The notes under the pieces: model-generated
Told to the model about the DNA's origin: nothing
The model's input: only the letters and a program-made list of their open reading frames with translations
Databases searched by the model: none
Made by a program: the position numbers and the translations under genes
Origin: JBEKYD01 sp049511335
GTDB taxonomy: Bacteria > Acidobacteriota > Terriglobia > Bryobacterales > Bryobacteraceae
Reading direction: 5' to 3'
DNA: 64,000 nt
Assembly: GCA_049511335.1 (NCBI GenBank)
Contig: JBEKYD010000006.1
Coordinates: 1-64,000, forward strand
Shown: piece by piece, positions 42,401 to 49,509 of the stretch
Layout of the letters: every line of letters begins with the position of its first letter
Numbering within the stretch: position 1 is the stretch's first letter

Positions 42401-42623
42401 TCGCCCCATCATGATGACCATGCTCGTGGCAACCCTTGGACTGCTTCCGGCAGCTCTATCGCACGACATTGGAAGCGATTCGCAGCGGCCTTTCGCGATT
42501 GTTATCGTAGGCGGACTGATTTCCGATCTGCTGTTGAGCATCGTTCTGTTGCCTACCTTTTACGTCTGGATCGCTCGGGACGGCGATCCGCTTCCCAGAC
42601 CGGAAGGTTCTTTCGAGGGCTAA
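39468..42623 (+). CDS. Heavy-metal RND efflux pump (CzcA/CusA family)
   Basis: An inner-membrane proton-driven exporter of 1051 residues, the usual size. It begins MIRALVDFALNNKFVVLAIA and has the N-terminal loop EAYPDIADNYVTVITQWPG. The TM4 signature is DFGMVVDGAVVMVEN, which in the heavy-metal RND group marks divalent-metal (Co/Zn/Cd/Ni-type) pumps rather than the Cu/Ag type. The docking and porter domains are complete (DRRQAARFGINVADIQDAVQ; ALFGVSVQTGVIMVEYINQL). Start ATG 39468; GTG 39396 overlapping the adaptor stop would add 24 residues of non-family sequence and is less likely. Adjacent to both partner genes; metal specificity is inference. Confidence 0.93.
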   Translation: MIRALVDFALNNKFVVLAIAVLLAGWGAISFHNLPVEAYPDIADNYVTVITQWPGRSAEEVEQQVTIPIEIQMAGMPHMTFLRSESIFGLSFVIMIFDDSSVNDWNRQKVLERLTQVNLPNGQNLQPQIGTDWSTTGQIYWYTIRSTNPRYDLMELRSIEDWVLLKQFKSVPNVVDVSDFGGTVREYQVRVDPNKLVSYGLSIGQVEQQLANNNINAGGSFVEEGMQQMNVRALGLFNNVHDIEQTVLKTQTGTALRVKDIAYVVQGPKIRLGHMARANHMEDGRIVDEPDVIQGGVLMRKGAEEEPTLEAIHKKVYELNHGILPPGVEVVPMLDRSDLLHFTLHTVMHNLIEGMLLVSIVLFLFLLSVRAALIVALTIPFSLLFASIFLNLNHIPANLLSLGALDFGMVVDGAVVMVENIIRHLNKDRRGVNGAAKTTAEIIRDACHEVQRPVFYAIAIIITAYLPIFTLQRVEGRLFRPMAWTVAFALLGALAFSILIAPVLAATFFPKGVRQRRNVAMDYLTERYRRRLRWAVQHRWMVAFVALVSVAGTIYLGFGGVIGAEFLPHLDEGAIWARGTLANSTSLSEGEKFTTNCRYVFASFPEVTTVVSQAGRPDDGTDTGGFGNTEYFVDLKPHDQWRPVFHKNKEELIAAMNRALEKYPGAIWNFSQPIEDNVGETLTGTKGSLALKIFGDDLKLLEQKGEEVTAVMSGIAGMHDVKLLRDFGQPNLDLTIDRRQAARFGINVADIQDAVQTAVGGNAVSQVLIGEQRYDVVVRYQEPYRNTKQAIAKVRLLSSSGERVSLAQLTNVDVKDGAYDIFREGNSRYVAVTFNVRGRDLGTTVEEAIKRIGQKVKLPPGYSIGWSGEYESEKRAEARLALIVPLTILLIFIILYSMFRSYKWALLILLNVGMARIGGLLALVVTGTYLSVSSGVGMLALFGVSVQTGVIMVEYINQLRARGHSIFDSAVEGAVLRLRPIMMTMLVATLGLLPAALSHDIGSDSQRPFAIVIVGGLISDLLLSIVLLPTFYVWIARDGDPLPRPEGSFEG

Positions 42624-43928
42624 ATGAAAATCACGCTCGCAATGCCGCCCATGAAAAACACGCGAACAATTTTGGTGGCAGCTCAGGTGTTCGGTAGCCT
42701 GTTAATGTCGCATTTCGCGTTCGCGCAGGGACCGGTCAAGATTTCACTGGACCAAGCCATCCAGATGGCGCTCCGGCACAACCACACCTTGCAGGCCGCC
42801 CGGACCACCATCCAACAGAACCAGGCGGCGGAAATTACCGCCAATCTACGCCCGAATCCCACCTTCTTCACCGACTGGGAATACCTGCCGATCTTCCCCC
42901 ACCCGCAGGGCGAGAGTGTGTCGGAGTACCTGCAAGCCTCGACCGAGGGTGACGTTGGGTTGAGTTACCTGATTGAACGCGGCAACAAGCGGGCTCGCCG
43001 TTTGGAAGCGGCCAAGGGCGCAACCGCCGTAACACGGGCACTGGTAACCGACAACGAACGCGGTATCGCGTTTCAAGTCGGCGCTTTCTTCGTCAACGCC
43101 CAGCTTGCCGAGTCGACCCTCGAGCTGGCGCGGACGGATCTGAAGAGTTTTCAGACAACCGTCGACATCAGCGAAGTGCAATTCAAAGATGGCGGCATGA
43201 GCGAGAACGACTACCTGAAGATTAAGATCCAGTTGCTTCAGTTTGAAACGGACGTCCAACAGGCGTTGCTCAACAAGGCCCAGTCGCTGTCGGATCTCCG
43301 CCAACAATTGGGTTACGAGTCCGTTCCCGCAGACTATGACGTCGTGGGCGAATTCGAATATAAGCCGCTGCTGGTCACTCTGCAGGAATTGCAGGCGAAA
43401 GCCCTTCAGAATCGCCCCGACCTGCACGCTGCGGTGTTGGGTGTCGCTGCCGCCAACAGCCAATATGCGCTCGCCAAGGCTAACGGAAAGCAGGATCCCA
43501 CCATCTCGGCCAACTACTCGCATGTCAACGGCTTGAGCGCCGCCACCTGGTCGTTCAGTATTCCGCTCGCGATTTTCGACCGCAACCAGGGAAATATCGC
43601 GCAGACACGGATTGCCATCCGGCAAGCGGAGGAGCAGCAGAAAGCGGCATCCGGGCAGGTGCTGACAGACGTGAAAGACGCGTACGAGGGGCTGCAGGAG
43701 AGCGCGAAAATCGCTCAGCTCTTTCGATCGAGCTATCTTGAGGTGGCCCAAAAAAGCCGTGATATCAGCGAATATGCGTATCGGCGCGGCGCCTTGGCAT
43801 TACTCGACTTTTTGGATGCCGAACGAACGTATCGCGCTACCCAACTCGCTTACCGCCAGGCGGTGGCGGCTTACTTGACTTCGTTGGAGCAGCTTCGCCA
43901 GGCCGTGGGAACCAGGGACCTGCCCTGA
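42624..43928 (+). CDS. TolC-family outer-membrane efflux channel (CzcC-like)
   Basis: A 434-residue outer-membrane factor completing the tripartite efflux system. The signal peptide lies at about 10-35 (ILVAAQVFGSLLMSHFAFAQ). Two repeated OEP domains follow: LDQAIQMALRHNHTLQAART with LRPNPTFFTDWE, and LQAKALQNRPDLHAAVLGVA with the long helices QTRIAIRQAEEQQKAASGQV. It ends with RRGALALLDFLDAERTYRAT. Its ATG directly follows the pump stop codon (TAA-ATG), so co-translation is likely. KDPG aldolase follows 31 bases downstream. Confidence 0.92.
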   Translation: MKITLAMPPMKNTRTILVAAQVFGSLLMSHFAFAQGPVKISLDQAIQMALRHNHTLQAARTTIQQNQAAEITANLRPNPTFFTDWEYLPIFPHPQGESVSEYLQASTEGDVGLSYLIERGNKRARRLEAAKGATAVTRALVTDNERGIAFQVGAFFVNAQLAESTLELARTDLKSFQTTVDISEVQFKDGGMSENDYLKIKIQLLQFETDVQQALLNKAQSLSDLRQQLGYESVPADYDVVGEFEYKPLLVTLQELQAKALQNRPDLHAAVLGVAAANSQYALAKANGKQDPTISANYSHVNGLSAATWSFSIPLAIFDRNQGNIAQTRIAIRQAEEQQKAASGQVLTDVKDAYEGLQESAKIAQLFRSSYLEVAQKSRDISEYAYRRGALALLDFLDAERTYRATQLAYRQAVAAYLTSLEQLRQAVGTRDLP

Positions 43929-43959
43929 CCGAGGCGCTTCGTTGTACCAGAATGACCTT

Positions 43960-44625
43960 ATGACCAGAGAAGACGTTCGCGCGCGTATCGAGGAGATCGG
44001 AATCATCCCGGCGGTACGCCTTTACTCCGCCGATGACGCCATGTTTGCCGCGGAAGCGGTCTGCGAAGGCGCTATCCCCATTGTCGAAGTGACCATGACC
44101 GTCCCCGGTGCCGTCGAAGTCATTCGGCAACTTACTCATCAGCATCCCGGGGTTCTAGTGGGCGCTGGCACGTTATTTCATGTGGAGAAGGCACGCCGCT
44201 GCCTGGACGCGGGAGCGGCCTTCCTGACCACGCCAGGGCTCGATCTCGAGATCGTCAACTTTGCCTTGGGGCGCGGCGTGGTGGTCTTGCCGGGCGCCTT
44301 GACGCCCACCGAGGTCATGGCCGCCTGGAAGGCTGGTAGCGATTTTGTCAAGGTCTTTCCGTGCGCGGCCAATGGCGGCCCGAGCTACATCCGGCAGCTC
44401 AAGGGGCCTTTCTCGGAGGTCCCGATGATTGCTTCCGGCGGTGTGAATCAAACCAACGCTATGGAGTTCATTCGGGCGGGCGCTGCGGCATTGGGCATCG
44501 GGCGGGACTTGATTCACCAAGATGCCATCAAACGCCGCGAGCGGGGCTGGATCGTCGAACTGGCGCGGCGCTACACGAAGATGGTGGCTGAGGCGCGCAG
44601 CATACAGAAGGGGTCCGAGATATGA
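43960..44625 (+). CDS. eda: 2-dehydro-3-deoxy-6-phosphogluconate (KDPG) aldolase family
   Basis: A 221-residue class I aldolase cleaving KDPG or KDPGal to pyruvate and a C3 fragment, the final step of the Entner-Doudoroff and related sugar-acid routes. Visible landmarks: IIPAVRLYSADDAMFAAEAV, the catalytic Glu in PIVEVTMTV (about 43), VLVGAGTLF, and the Schiff-base Lys in DFVKVFPCA (about 131). PMIASGGVNQTNAMEF is the phosphate-binding end. The start ATG at 43960 is preferred over TTG at 43942. It overlaps the next gene by four bases. Its position behind an efflux operon is unusual, but sugar-acid genes lie at 45.8-53.7 kb. Confidence 0.9.
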   Translation: MTREDVRARIEEIGIIPAVRLYSADDAMFAAEAVCEGAIPIVEVTMTVPGAVEVIRQLTHQHPGVLVGAGTLFHVEKARRCLDAGAAFLTTPGLDLEIVNFALGRGVVVLPGALTPTEVMAAWKAGSDFVKVFPCAANGGPSYIRQLKGPFSEVPMIASGGVNQTNAMEFIRAGAAALGIGRDLIHQDAIKRRERGWIVELARRYTKMVAEARSIQKGSEI

Positions 44626-45401
44626 CACACAGACTGGCGGTGGTCTTGTTCGGGTTGAGTGTGCTGGGAACCGCACAGGAGGGGCCCAAACAGTCATTTG
44701 AGGTAACTCAGACGGAAAGGGTGAACTTCCTGCCAGGCGGCGCCATTCAACTGGACAATTCATACGGCTACCTCACCGTGGAAGGTTGGGATGAGCCAGA
44801 GGTCGAGATCACGGTAGCAAAGTCGACCAATCGCTTCTACGAACCCGGGAAAAAGGAGAAGATCGAAAAACGTTTCGACCAGATCCGCGTTTCTACCGAA
44901 CGGCGATCCGATAAAGAATTGGAGATTTCGACGACCCTTCCCGTCCGCACTAACCTCGTCAGCTCCATCCTGCCTTCGCGCCGGATCATTGTCACCATGC
45001 CCAAGCATAGCCACCGCGGCGTCACTGTCGAGTACACCGTCCATGTGCCGCGCGACTCGCGTCTGGTAGTTCACCATGACTACGGCTACGTGTGGGTGAG
45101 CGATGTGGCCGGAGACATCGAGGTGGACAGCCATACTGGCGATATGATCGTGCTGCTGCCGGATCCGGGGCCGTACTCGATCGATGCGAGAACCAGACTG
45201 GGCAGTGTTTCTTCCGATTTTGCGGGTAGAGGACTCAAACAATTCCTGGTGGGCACTCGCTTCGCTCACTTAAGTCAAGCTCCCTCCCGGCGCGTCTATC
45301 TGCGCATGGGCCGCGGAAGCATCACGATCAAAAATGGCCCGCCGTCCGGTCCTTTCTGGACAATACCTGGGGCGGGTCCACACGGCGGCCACTTACAATA
45401 A
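44622..45401 (+). CDS. Exported beta-repeat protein (DUF4097-like)
   Basis: A 259-residue protein. A signal peptide (LAVVLFGLSVLGTAQ) is followed by GGAIQLDNSYGYLTVEGWDE and later VVHHDYGYVWVSDVAGDIEV, SHTGDMIVLLPDP. These short strand repeats are like DUF4097/adhesin-type beta-helix domains. Its ATG overlaps the aldolase stop (ATGA, 44622-44625), so it is translationally coupled to that gene even though one is cytosolic and the other exported. Such proteins are often periplasmic or envelope-associated. No enzymatic function is evident. Confidence 0.72.
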   Translation: MTHRLAVVLFGLSVLGTAQEGPKQSFEVTQTERVNFLPGGAIQLDNSYGYLTVEGWDEPEVEITVAKSTNRFYEPGKKEKIEKRFDQIRVSTERRSDKELEISTTLPVRTNLVSSILPSRRIIVTMPKHSHRGVTVEYTVHVPRDSRLVVHHDYGYVWVSDVAGDIEVDSHTGDMIVLLPDPGPYSIDARTRLGSVSSDFAGRGLKQFLVGTRFAHLSQAPSRRVYLRMGRGSITIKNGPPSGPFWTIPGAGPHGGHLQ

Positions 45402-45405
45402 ACCG

Positions 45406-45732
45406 ATGGAGAACATTCGCTCCCTATTCCTGTTCCTAGTGGCCGGCCTGTGCGAGATTGGCGGCGGTTACCTGGTATGGCTGTGGCTGCGCGAAGGGAA
45501 GAGCGGCTGGCTGGGCCTGGCGGGTGGAGTAGTTTTGATCCTGTACGGGGTGGTGCCGACGCTGCAGACGGCGGGGTTCGGGCGCGTCTACGCGGCGTAT
45601 GGGGGCTTCTTTATCGTGCTTTCGCTCCTTTGGGGATGGGGCATCGACGGAACCAGGCCCGACCGCTTCGACATTCTCGGCGCCATCATCTGCGCCATCG
45701 GCGTGGGCGTGATTTACTACGCGCCGCGCTGA
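45406..45732 (+). CDS. UPF0060 (YnfA-like) small membrane protein
   Basis: A 108-residue protein with four hydrophobic helices: LFLFLVAGLCEIGGGYLVWL, GWLGLAGGVVLILYGVVPTL, AAYGGFFIVLSLLWGWGID, and ILGAIICAIGVGVIYYAP. The motifs GLCEIGGGYLVWLWLR, VPTLQTAGFGRVYAAYGGFF and DRFDILGA are diagnostic for UPF0060/YnfA. YnfA has been linked to small multidrug resistance transport. The start ATG at 45406 lies five bases after the preceding stop, so this gene probably ends the operon that begins at the efflux genes. An earlier in-frame start (45334) would overlap the DUF4097-like gene. Confidence 0.9.
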   Translation: MENIRSLFLFLVAGLCEIGGGYLVWLWLREGKSGWLGLAGGVVLILYGVVPTLQTAGFGRVYAAYGGFFIVLSLLWGWGIDGTRPDRFDILGAIICAIGVGVIYYAPR

Positions 45733-45743
45733 CTCGTATTTCC

Positions 45744-45770
45744 GAGCCGCGCGACCGTCAGGGGGCGGTT
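45744..45770. repeat. Single-arm copy of the dispersed inverted repeat
   Basis: GAGCCGCGCGACCGTCAGGG followed by GGCGGTTA matches the arm family at 9069-9174 with a few changes (extra GC, G for A). It lies in the 108-base gap before the MFS sugar porter gene. No opposite arm is seen. Confidence 0.6.
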
Positions 45771-45840
45771 ACCCAACCCGTTGCGTCTCCGCTTATGCCA
45801 CCGGTCCTGCTGCGTCGCTGGATTATGATGGAAGACTGCC

Positions 45841-47169
45841 ATGAAGCTGAATCTCTTCCTCGTTCGCAGCACCATCGTCGCCGCTCTCGGCGGTCTCCTC
45901 TTCGGTTTCGATACGGCTGTGATCAGCGGCGCCACGCACGCGCTGACCGCCGTCTTCGCCCTGTCACCGGCCATGCTTGGAATCACCGTCTCGGCTGCGC
46001 TGTGTGGCACCGTGCTCGGCTCGATGTTCGCCGGCATACCCGGCGACCGCATCGGCCGCCGCGACAGCCTGCGCTGGCTGGCGGTCTGCTACCTGGTCTC
46101 GGCGTTGGGCTGCGCCTTCTCCTGGAACTGGTATTCGCTGGTCCTGTTCCGGTTGATTGGCGGCCTGGGAATCGGCGGCTCGTCCGTCCTCGGTCCCATG
46201 TATATTGCCGAAATCTCGCCTGCGAAGTGGCGCGGCCGGCTGGTGGGTTTCTTTCAATTCAATATCGTGGCCGGCATTCTGCTGGCGTATCTTTCCAATT
46301 ACGTTTTGGGCTTGGCTGGCCTGGGCGGCGCCGAGTGGCGTTGGAAGCTCGGCGTTTCGGCGCTACCGGCTTTGCTGTTTTTCCTCATGCTGTTCGGCAT
46401 TCCGCGCAGCCCGCGCTGGCTGGTTCAGAAGCGGCACGAGAGCGAAGCACTCAAAGTGCTCCAGATTGTCGGCGAAGAGAATCCCGAACGGGCGCTGGCC
46501 GAAATCGTGGCTTCCATCGATGCCGAGCACGGCCATAGCGAGGAACCCCTGTTTTCCGCCAAGTATCGCATCCCGATCCTGCTCGCCGTTTCCATCGCCA
46601 TGTTCAACCAGCTCTCCGGCATCAACGCCATTCTGTATTACCTGAACGACATCTTCGCCAAGGCCGGGTTCAATAAGGTTTCCGGCGATCTGCAGGCGGT
46701 AGCCATCGGCGGCACCAACCTGTTATTCACCATCGCGGCCATGTCTATTATCGATCTGGTGGGACGCAAGACGCTCCTGTTGATCGGCTCCGTCGGCACG
46801 GCGCTCGCGCAGGCAGGCGTGGCGTACGTTTTCTTTACCGCGCATCACGAGGGACTGCTGGTCTGGTTTCTGATCGGCTTCGTTGGCTTCTTCGGGTTCT
46901 CGCAAGGGGCGGTGATCTGGGTCTACCTGAGCGAAGTGTTTCCCAACCGCGTGCGGGCCAAAGGACAAAGCCTGGGCAGTGCCACACACTGGGTCATGAA
47001 CGCGCTGATTTCCGCCATCTTCCCCTTGCTCGCCGCCAGGTCCGGGGGCGCGCCGTTCGTCTTTTTCGCCGCCATGATCGTAGTCCAGTTCTTTGTGGTG
47101 TTGTTCTTCTATCCGGAGACCAAAGGCACATCGCTCGAACAGATGCAGAAGCGGCTGGGAATCGCGTAG
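45841..47169 (+). CDS. MFS sugar porter (XylE/GalP-like)
   Basis: A 442-residue sugar:proton symporter of the MFS SP family with 12 helices. Family signatures are intact: GGLLFGFDTAVISGA in TM1, GDRIGRRDSLRW (loop 2-3 motif), RLIGGLGIGGSSVLGPMYIA with PMYIAEISPAKWRG, the PRSPRWLVQKR motif near residue 190, QLSGINAILYYLNDIF in TM7, DLVGRKTLLL, and PETKGTSLEQMQ near the end. These are exactly the residues of the hexose/pentose symporter group. Sugar specificity is not deducible. It stands alone, close to sugar-acid genes downstream. Confidence 0.93.
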   Translation: MKLNLFLVRSTIVAALGGLLFGFDTAVISGATHALTAVFALSPAMLGITVSAALCGTVLGSMFAGIPGDRIGRRDSLRWLAVCYLVSALGCAFSWNWYSLVLFRLIGGLGIGGSSVLGPMYIAEISPAKWRGRLVGFFQFNIVAGILLAYLSNYVLGLAGLGGAEWRWKLGVSALPALLFFLMLFGIPRSPRWLVQKRHESEALKVLQIVGEENPERALAEIVASIDAEHGHSEEPLFSAKYRIPILLAVSIAMFNQLSGINAILYYLNDIFAKAGFNKVSGDLQAVAIGGTNLLFTIAAMSIIDLVGRKTLLLIGSVGTALAQAGVAYVFFTAHHEGLLVWFLIGFVGFFGFSQGAVIWVYLSEVFPNRVRAKGQSLGSATHWVMNALISAIFPLLAARSGGAPFVFFAAMIVVQFFVVLFFYPETKGTSLEQMQKRLGIA

Positions 47170-47492
47170 CGGAACGTAACTGGGCCGCGAGGGTCGCAGC
47201 CGTGAGGAATTCAAATCCTGGCCAGCGATAAACGCTATGACTCAGTCGGAAGTGCCCCGGCGCAGCTTTCGACCAGGCCGCGGTAATAGCCAGCGCCCAC
47301 TTTGGCGGCGGCGCCACGGGAATGAATCGGCGCGCGGAAGGAGCCGTGACAAATGGGCACGGTACCAGTGTAGGCAATGCGGAGCCGGCAGGGATCGAGC
47401 CGTCGAGGGCGATATGTGCTATCCATTGCGGTGGTGCGGATGTCTTGTGCAACCGGGTTCCGCGATGGCGATTTGGCGTACCGCCCGAGGCC
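47170..47492. other. Intergenic stretch without recognised gene
   Basis: The 323 bases between the sugar porter and the radical SAM gene have open frames on both strands, one on the minus strand at 47235-47426. None resembles a protein family. The segment ATTCAAATCC near 47210 recalls a T-loop but no tRNA fold could be drawn. Confidence 0.4.
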
Positions 47493-48785
47493 ATGCCAAA
47501 GCTTCTGTTGATCACCGCCTCGTCGGCAGAGATTCGGAGGGCGCGGAGTTCGCGGTTCCTCAACTTTCAGCAGATTACGATGCCCTATCTGGGCGCCCGG
47601 GTTCCTTCAGGCTGGGACGTATTTCACATCGATGAAGAAGCCGAGGAAATCGACTGGACGATCGACCCCGATCTGGTTGGCATTACGTTCCACACGCCAA
47701 GCGCTTATCATGCCTACGATCTTGCCGCGCATTTCAGGTCGCGAGGAGTTTGCGTGGCGATGGGCGGCCCGCACGCCACGCTGTTGCCTGAAGAGGCCGG
47801 CCGGCATGCGGATGCGGTATTTGTCGGGGAAGCCGAAGGCCTATGGGAAGAGTTCTTGAGCGATTTTCGGGCGGGAACTTATCGCCGCGTGTATCGGCAG
47901 GCTGGCGCGCCGTCTTTAGAAGGCGTACCCATGGCGCGCAAGAATCTGTATCACCGGAACGACCACACCGATGGCGTTCTATTTGCCACTCGAGGCTGCC
48001 CGAATCATTGCGATTTCTGCGCGGTCGCGGTGATGTACCGGCACGGGTTGCGTAAGCGGCCGGTTACCGAGGTTGCGGCTGAATATGCCTCTTTCAAGGG
48101 CAAGAGAATTATCTTCTGGGACGACAACATCACTGGCGATAAGGAGTACGCGAAGGAGTTGTTTCGCGCCATCGCCCCTTACCGCAAGTGGTGGAGCAGC
48201 CAGGCCAGCATTCACGTGGGCGGGGATGACGAGCTTTTGGAGGCCGCGGCCCGGAGCGGATGCAAGCAACTGTTCCTGGGCCTGGAGTCGATCTCCCAGC
48301 CAAGCATGGAGGAGGTGCGCAAAGGATTCAATCGGGTGGAGGAATATGCCCGGATTGTGGATCGCATTCATGCGCACGGGATCGCCGTCCAGGCCGGGAT
48401 TGTGTTTGGTTTTGACAACGACACGCCTGAAATTTTCAGAGATACCCTTGAATTTCTGGAAGACACAGGCATTCAGAATGCGACCTTCAACATTCTGACG
48501 CCGTATCCTGGCACGCCACTCTTTGGACGGCTGGAAGCGCAAGGGCGCATCTTGACCCGCGATTGGCGAAAATTCAACGGCCGTAGGGACGTCGTGTTTC
48601 AGCCGAAGCGTATGAGCGTAGCGGAACTACTAGCGGGATTCCGGTATGCGAATGAGCGCTTTTATTCTCTCCCAAGTCTTCGAAAACGGCTGTGGCGATC
48701 GCCAGCCCAAATAGGGTGGGTGTTGCCGTTGAACCTGGCATACGCAGCGTCTTGGGCCCGGCGATTCAGGAGCGCTCACTCATGA
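47493..48785 (+). CDS. Radical SAM protein with N-terminal cobalamin-binding-like domain
   Basis: A 430-residue enzyme. The N-terminal Rossmann-like domain (IDWTIDPDLVGITFHTPSAY, VCVAMGGPHATLLPEEAG) resembles B12-binding domains of the radical SAM methylase family but lacks the DxHxxG motif. The radical SAM cluster is GCPNHCDFC (CxxxCxxC) near residue 170, followed by FWDDNITGDKEYAKELF and FLGLESISQPSMEEVRKGFN. TPYPGTPLFGRLEAQGRI matches the family C-terminus. The start at 47493 (MPKLLLITASSAE) is chosen; a longer in-frame reading begins in non-family sequence. Its 3' end overlaps the convergent cupin gene by ten bases. The substrate is unknown. Confidence 0.88.
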   Translation: MPKLLLITASSAEIRRARSSRFLNFQQITMPYLGARVPSGWDVFHIDEEAEEIDWTIDPDLVGITFHTPSAYHAYDLAAHFRSRGVCVAMGGPHATLLPEEAGRHADAVFVGEAEGLWEEFLSDFRAGTYRRVYRQAGAPSLEGVPMARKNLYHRNDHTDGVLFATRGCPNHCDFCAVAVMYRHGLRKRPVTEVAAEYASFKGKRIIFWDDNITGDKEYAKELFRAIAPYRKWWSSQASIHVGGDDELLEAAARSGCKQLFLGLESISQPSMEEVRKGFNRVEEYARIVDRIHAHGIAVQAGIVFGFDNDTPEIFRDTLEFLEDTGIQNATFNILTPYPGTPLFGRLEAQGRILTRDWRKFNGRRDVVFQPKRMSVAELLAGFRYANERFYSLPSLRKRLWRSPAQIGWVLPLNLAYAASWARRFRSAHS

Positions 48786-49252
48786 GCAGGCGGGTGGAAT
48801 GGCTCCGCCATTTCCGATCCGGACTCGGGACTTTCAATATCTAAATTGACGACGACGGGTTCCTGCCCGCTGCGCACGACGACGGCCTCCACCGGTTCCT
48901 CTCGTCTTGCATTGATCTCCTGGTGCGGCACGAAAGGAGGCACGTAAATGAAATCGCCCGGGCCGGCTTCCTCGACAAACTCCAACCGGTTGCCCCAGCG
49001 GAAGCGGGCGCGGCCCTTGACGATGTACAGGACGGTCTCGAGTTCCCCGTGGTGGTGCGCTCCGCTCTTGACATTGGGCTCTACCACCACAGTTCCCGCC
49101 CAAAGCCGTTTCGCGCCGGCGGCGGCATGAGTGATGGCGGCCGCTCTCGTCATGCCAGGCGTCTGCGGAGTGTTCCGGTCCAACTGCCCCGCGCGAACGA
49201 TGCGAATGCCGTGGGTTCTCCAATCCGACTGAGTGGACTCCATGGCGGTCAT
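48776..49252 (-). CDS. Cupin domain protein
   Basis: A 158-residue small beta-barrel protein. The cupin metal motif 1 is GAHHHGELETVLYIVKGRAR (HHH and E as metal ligands) near residues 64-83, and motif 2 is PGDFIYVPPFVPHQEIN near 99-115, with PHQ as the second ligand set. Both are intact. Cupins of this type bind a divalent metal and a small acid or act as isomerase/dioxygenase-like enzymes; nothing here decides between them. It converges with the radical SAM gene (10-base overlap). The start could also be ATG at 49243. Confidence 0.85.
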   Translation of the reverse strand: MTAMESTQSDWRTHGIRIVRAGQLDRNTPQTPGMTRAAAITHAAAGAKRLWAGTVVVEPNVKSGAHHHGELETVLYIVKGRARFRWGNRLEFVEEAGPGDFIYVPPFVPHQEINARREEPVEAVVVRSGQEPVVVNLDIESPESGSEMAEPFHPPAHE

Positions 49253-49312
49253 GCTACCACGGGTGCGCGTGTAGGTAGGCCAATGGTTGGAATCGCGGAA
49301 GCCGCGCAGGCA

Positions 49313-49355
49313 GAATTAAACAAAAAGCCCCCGTGTGTGTGATTCACACGGGGGC
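49313..49355 (-). terminator. Strong intrinsic terminator on the minus strand
   Basis: GCCCCCGTGTG (49327-49337) pairs perfectly with CACACGGGGGC (49345-49355) over a 7-base loop, an 11-base-pair GC-rich stem. On the minus strand it is followed by TTTTTGTTTAATT. No coding gene on that strand ends here; see the ncRNA candidate. Confidence 0.85.
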
Positions 49356-49500
49356 CGGCCTGGCGACGCGGCACAGAAGTGTTCTCGCTCCACCTATCTT
49401 TGGTTAGGTACCCCCGGCCGCGAAATGGGGGCAGAATATTCTTGCTGAACCGTCCGTTAGATTCACGGAACCCTGGCGAAGGGCTCCGGGGGAGGATATT
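49327..49500 (-). ncRNA. Candidate structured ncRNA ending at the terminator
   Basis: A minus-strand transcript ending at the terminator would contain, in order, CCCCCGG (49491-49485) pairing with CCGGGGG (49416-49410), enclosing small hairpins such as TCCGT-N7-ACGGA and CCCT-N5-AGGG. A hairpin ACCTA-N8-TAGGT and the terminator follow. No open frame of the minus strand here resembles a protein. The 5' end is unknown and may lie within the start of the next gene. It may alternatively be a leader element of the plus strand. No known RNA family was recognised. Confidence 0.35.
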
Positions 49501-49509
49501 AGGAGAACA

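Noticed and set aside
47195..47240. tRNA-like T-loop (ATTCAAATCC)
   Set aside because: No acceptor, D or anticodon stem can be drawn around it.
49327..49500. 6S RNA as identity of the ncRNA candidate
   Set aside because: The conserved 6S bubble sequences and the long end-to-end pairing are not present; only a generic candidate can be supported.
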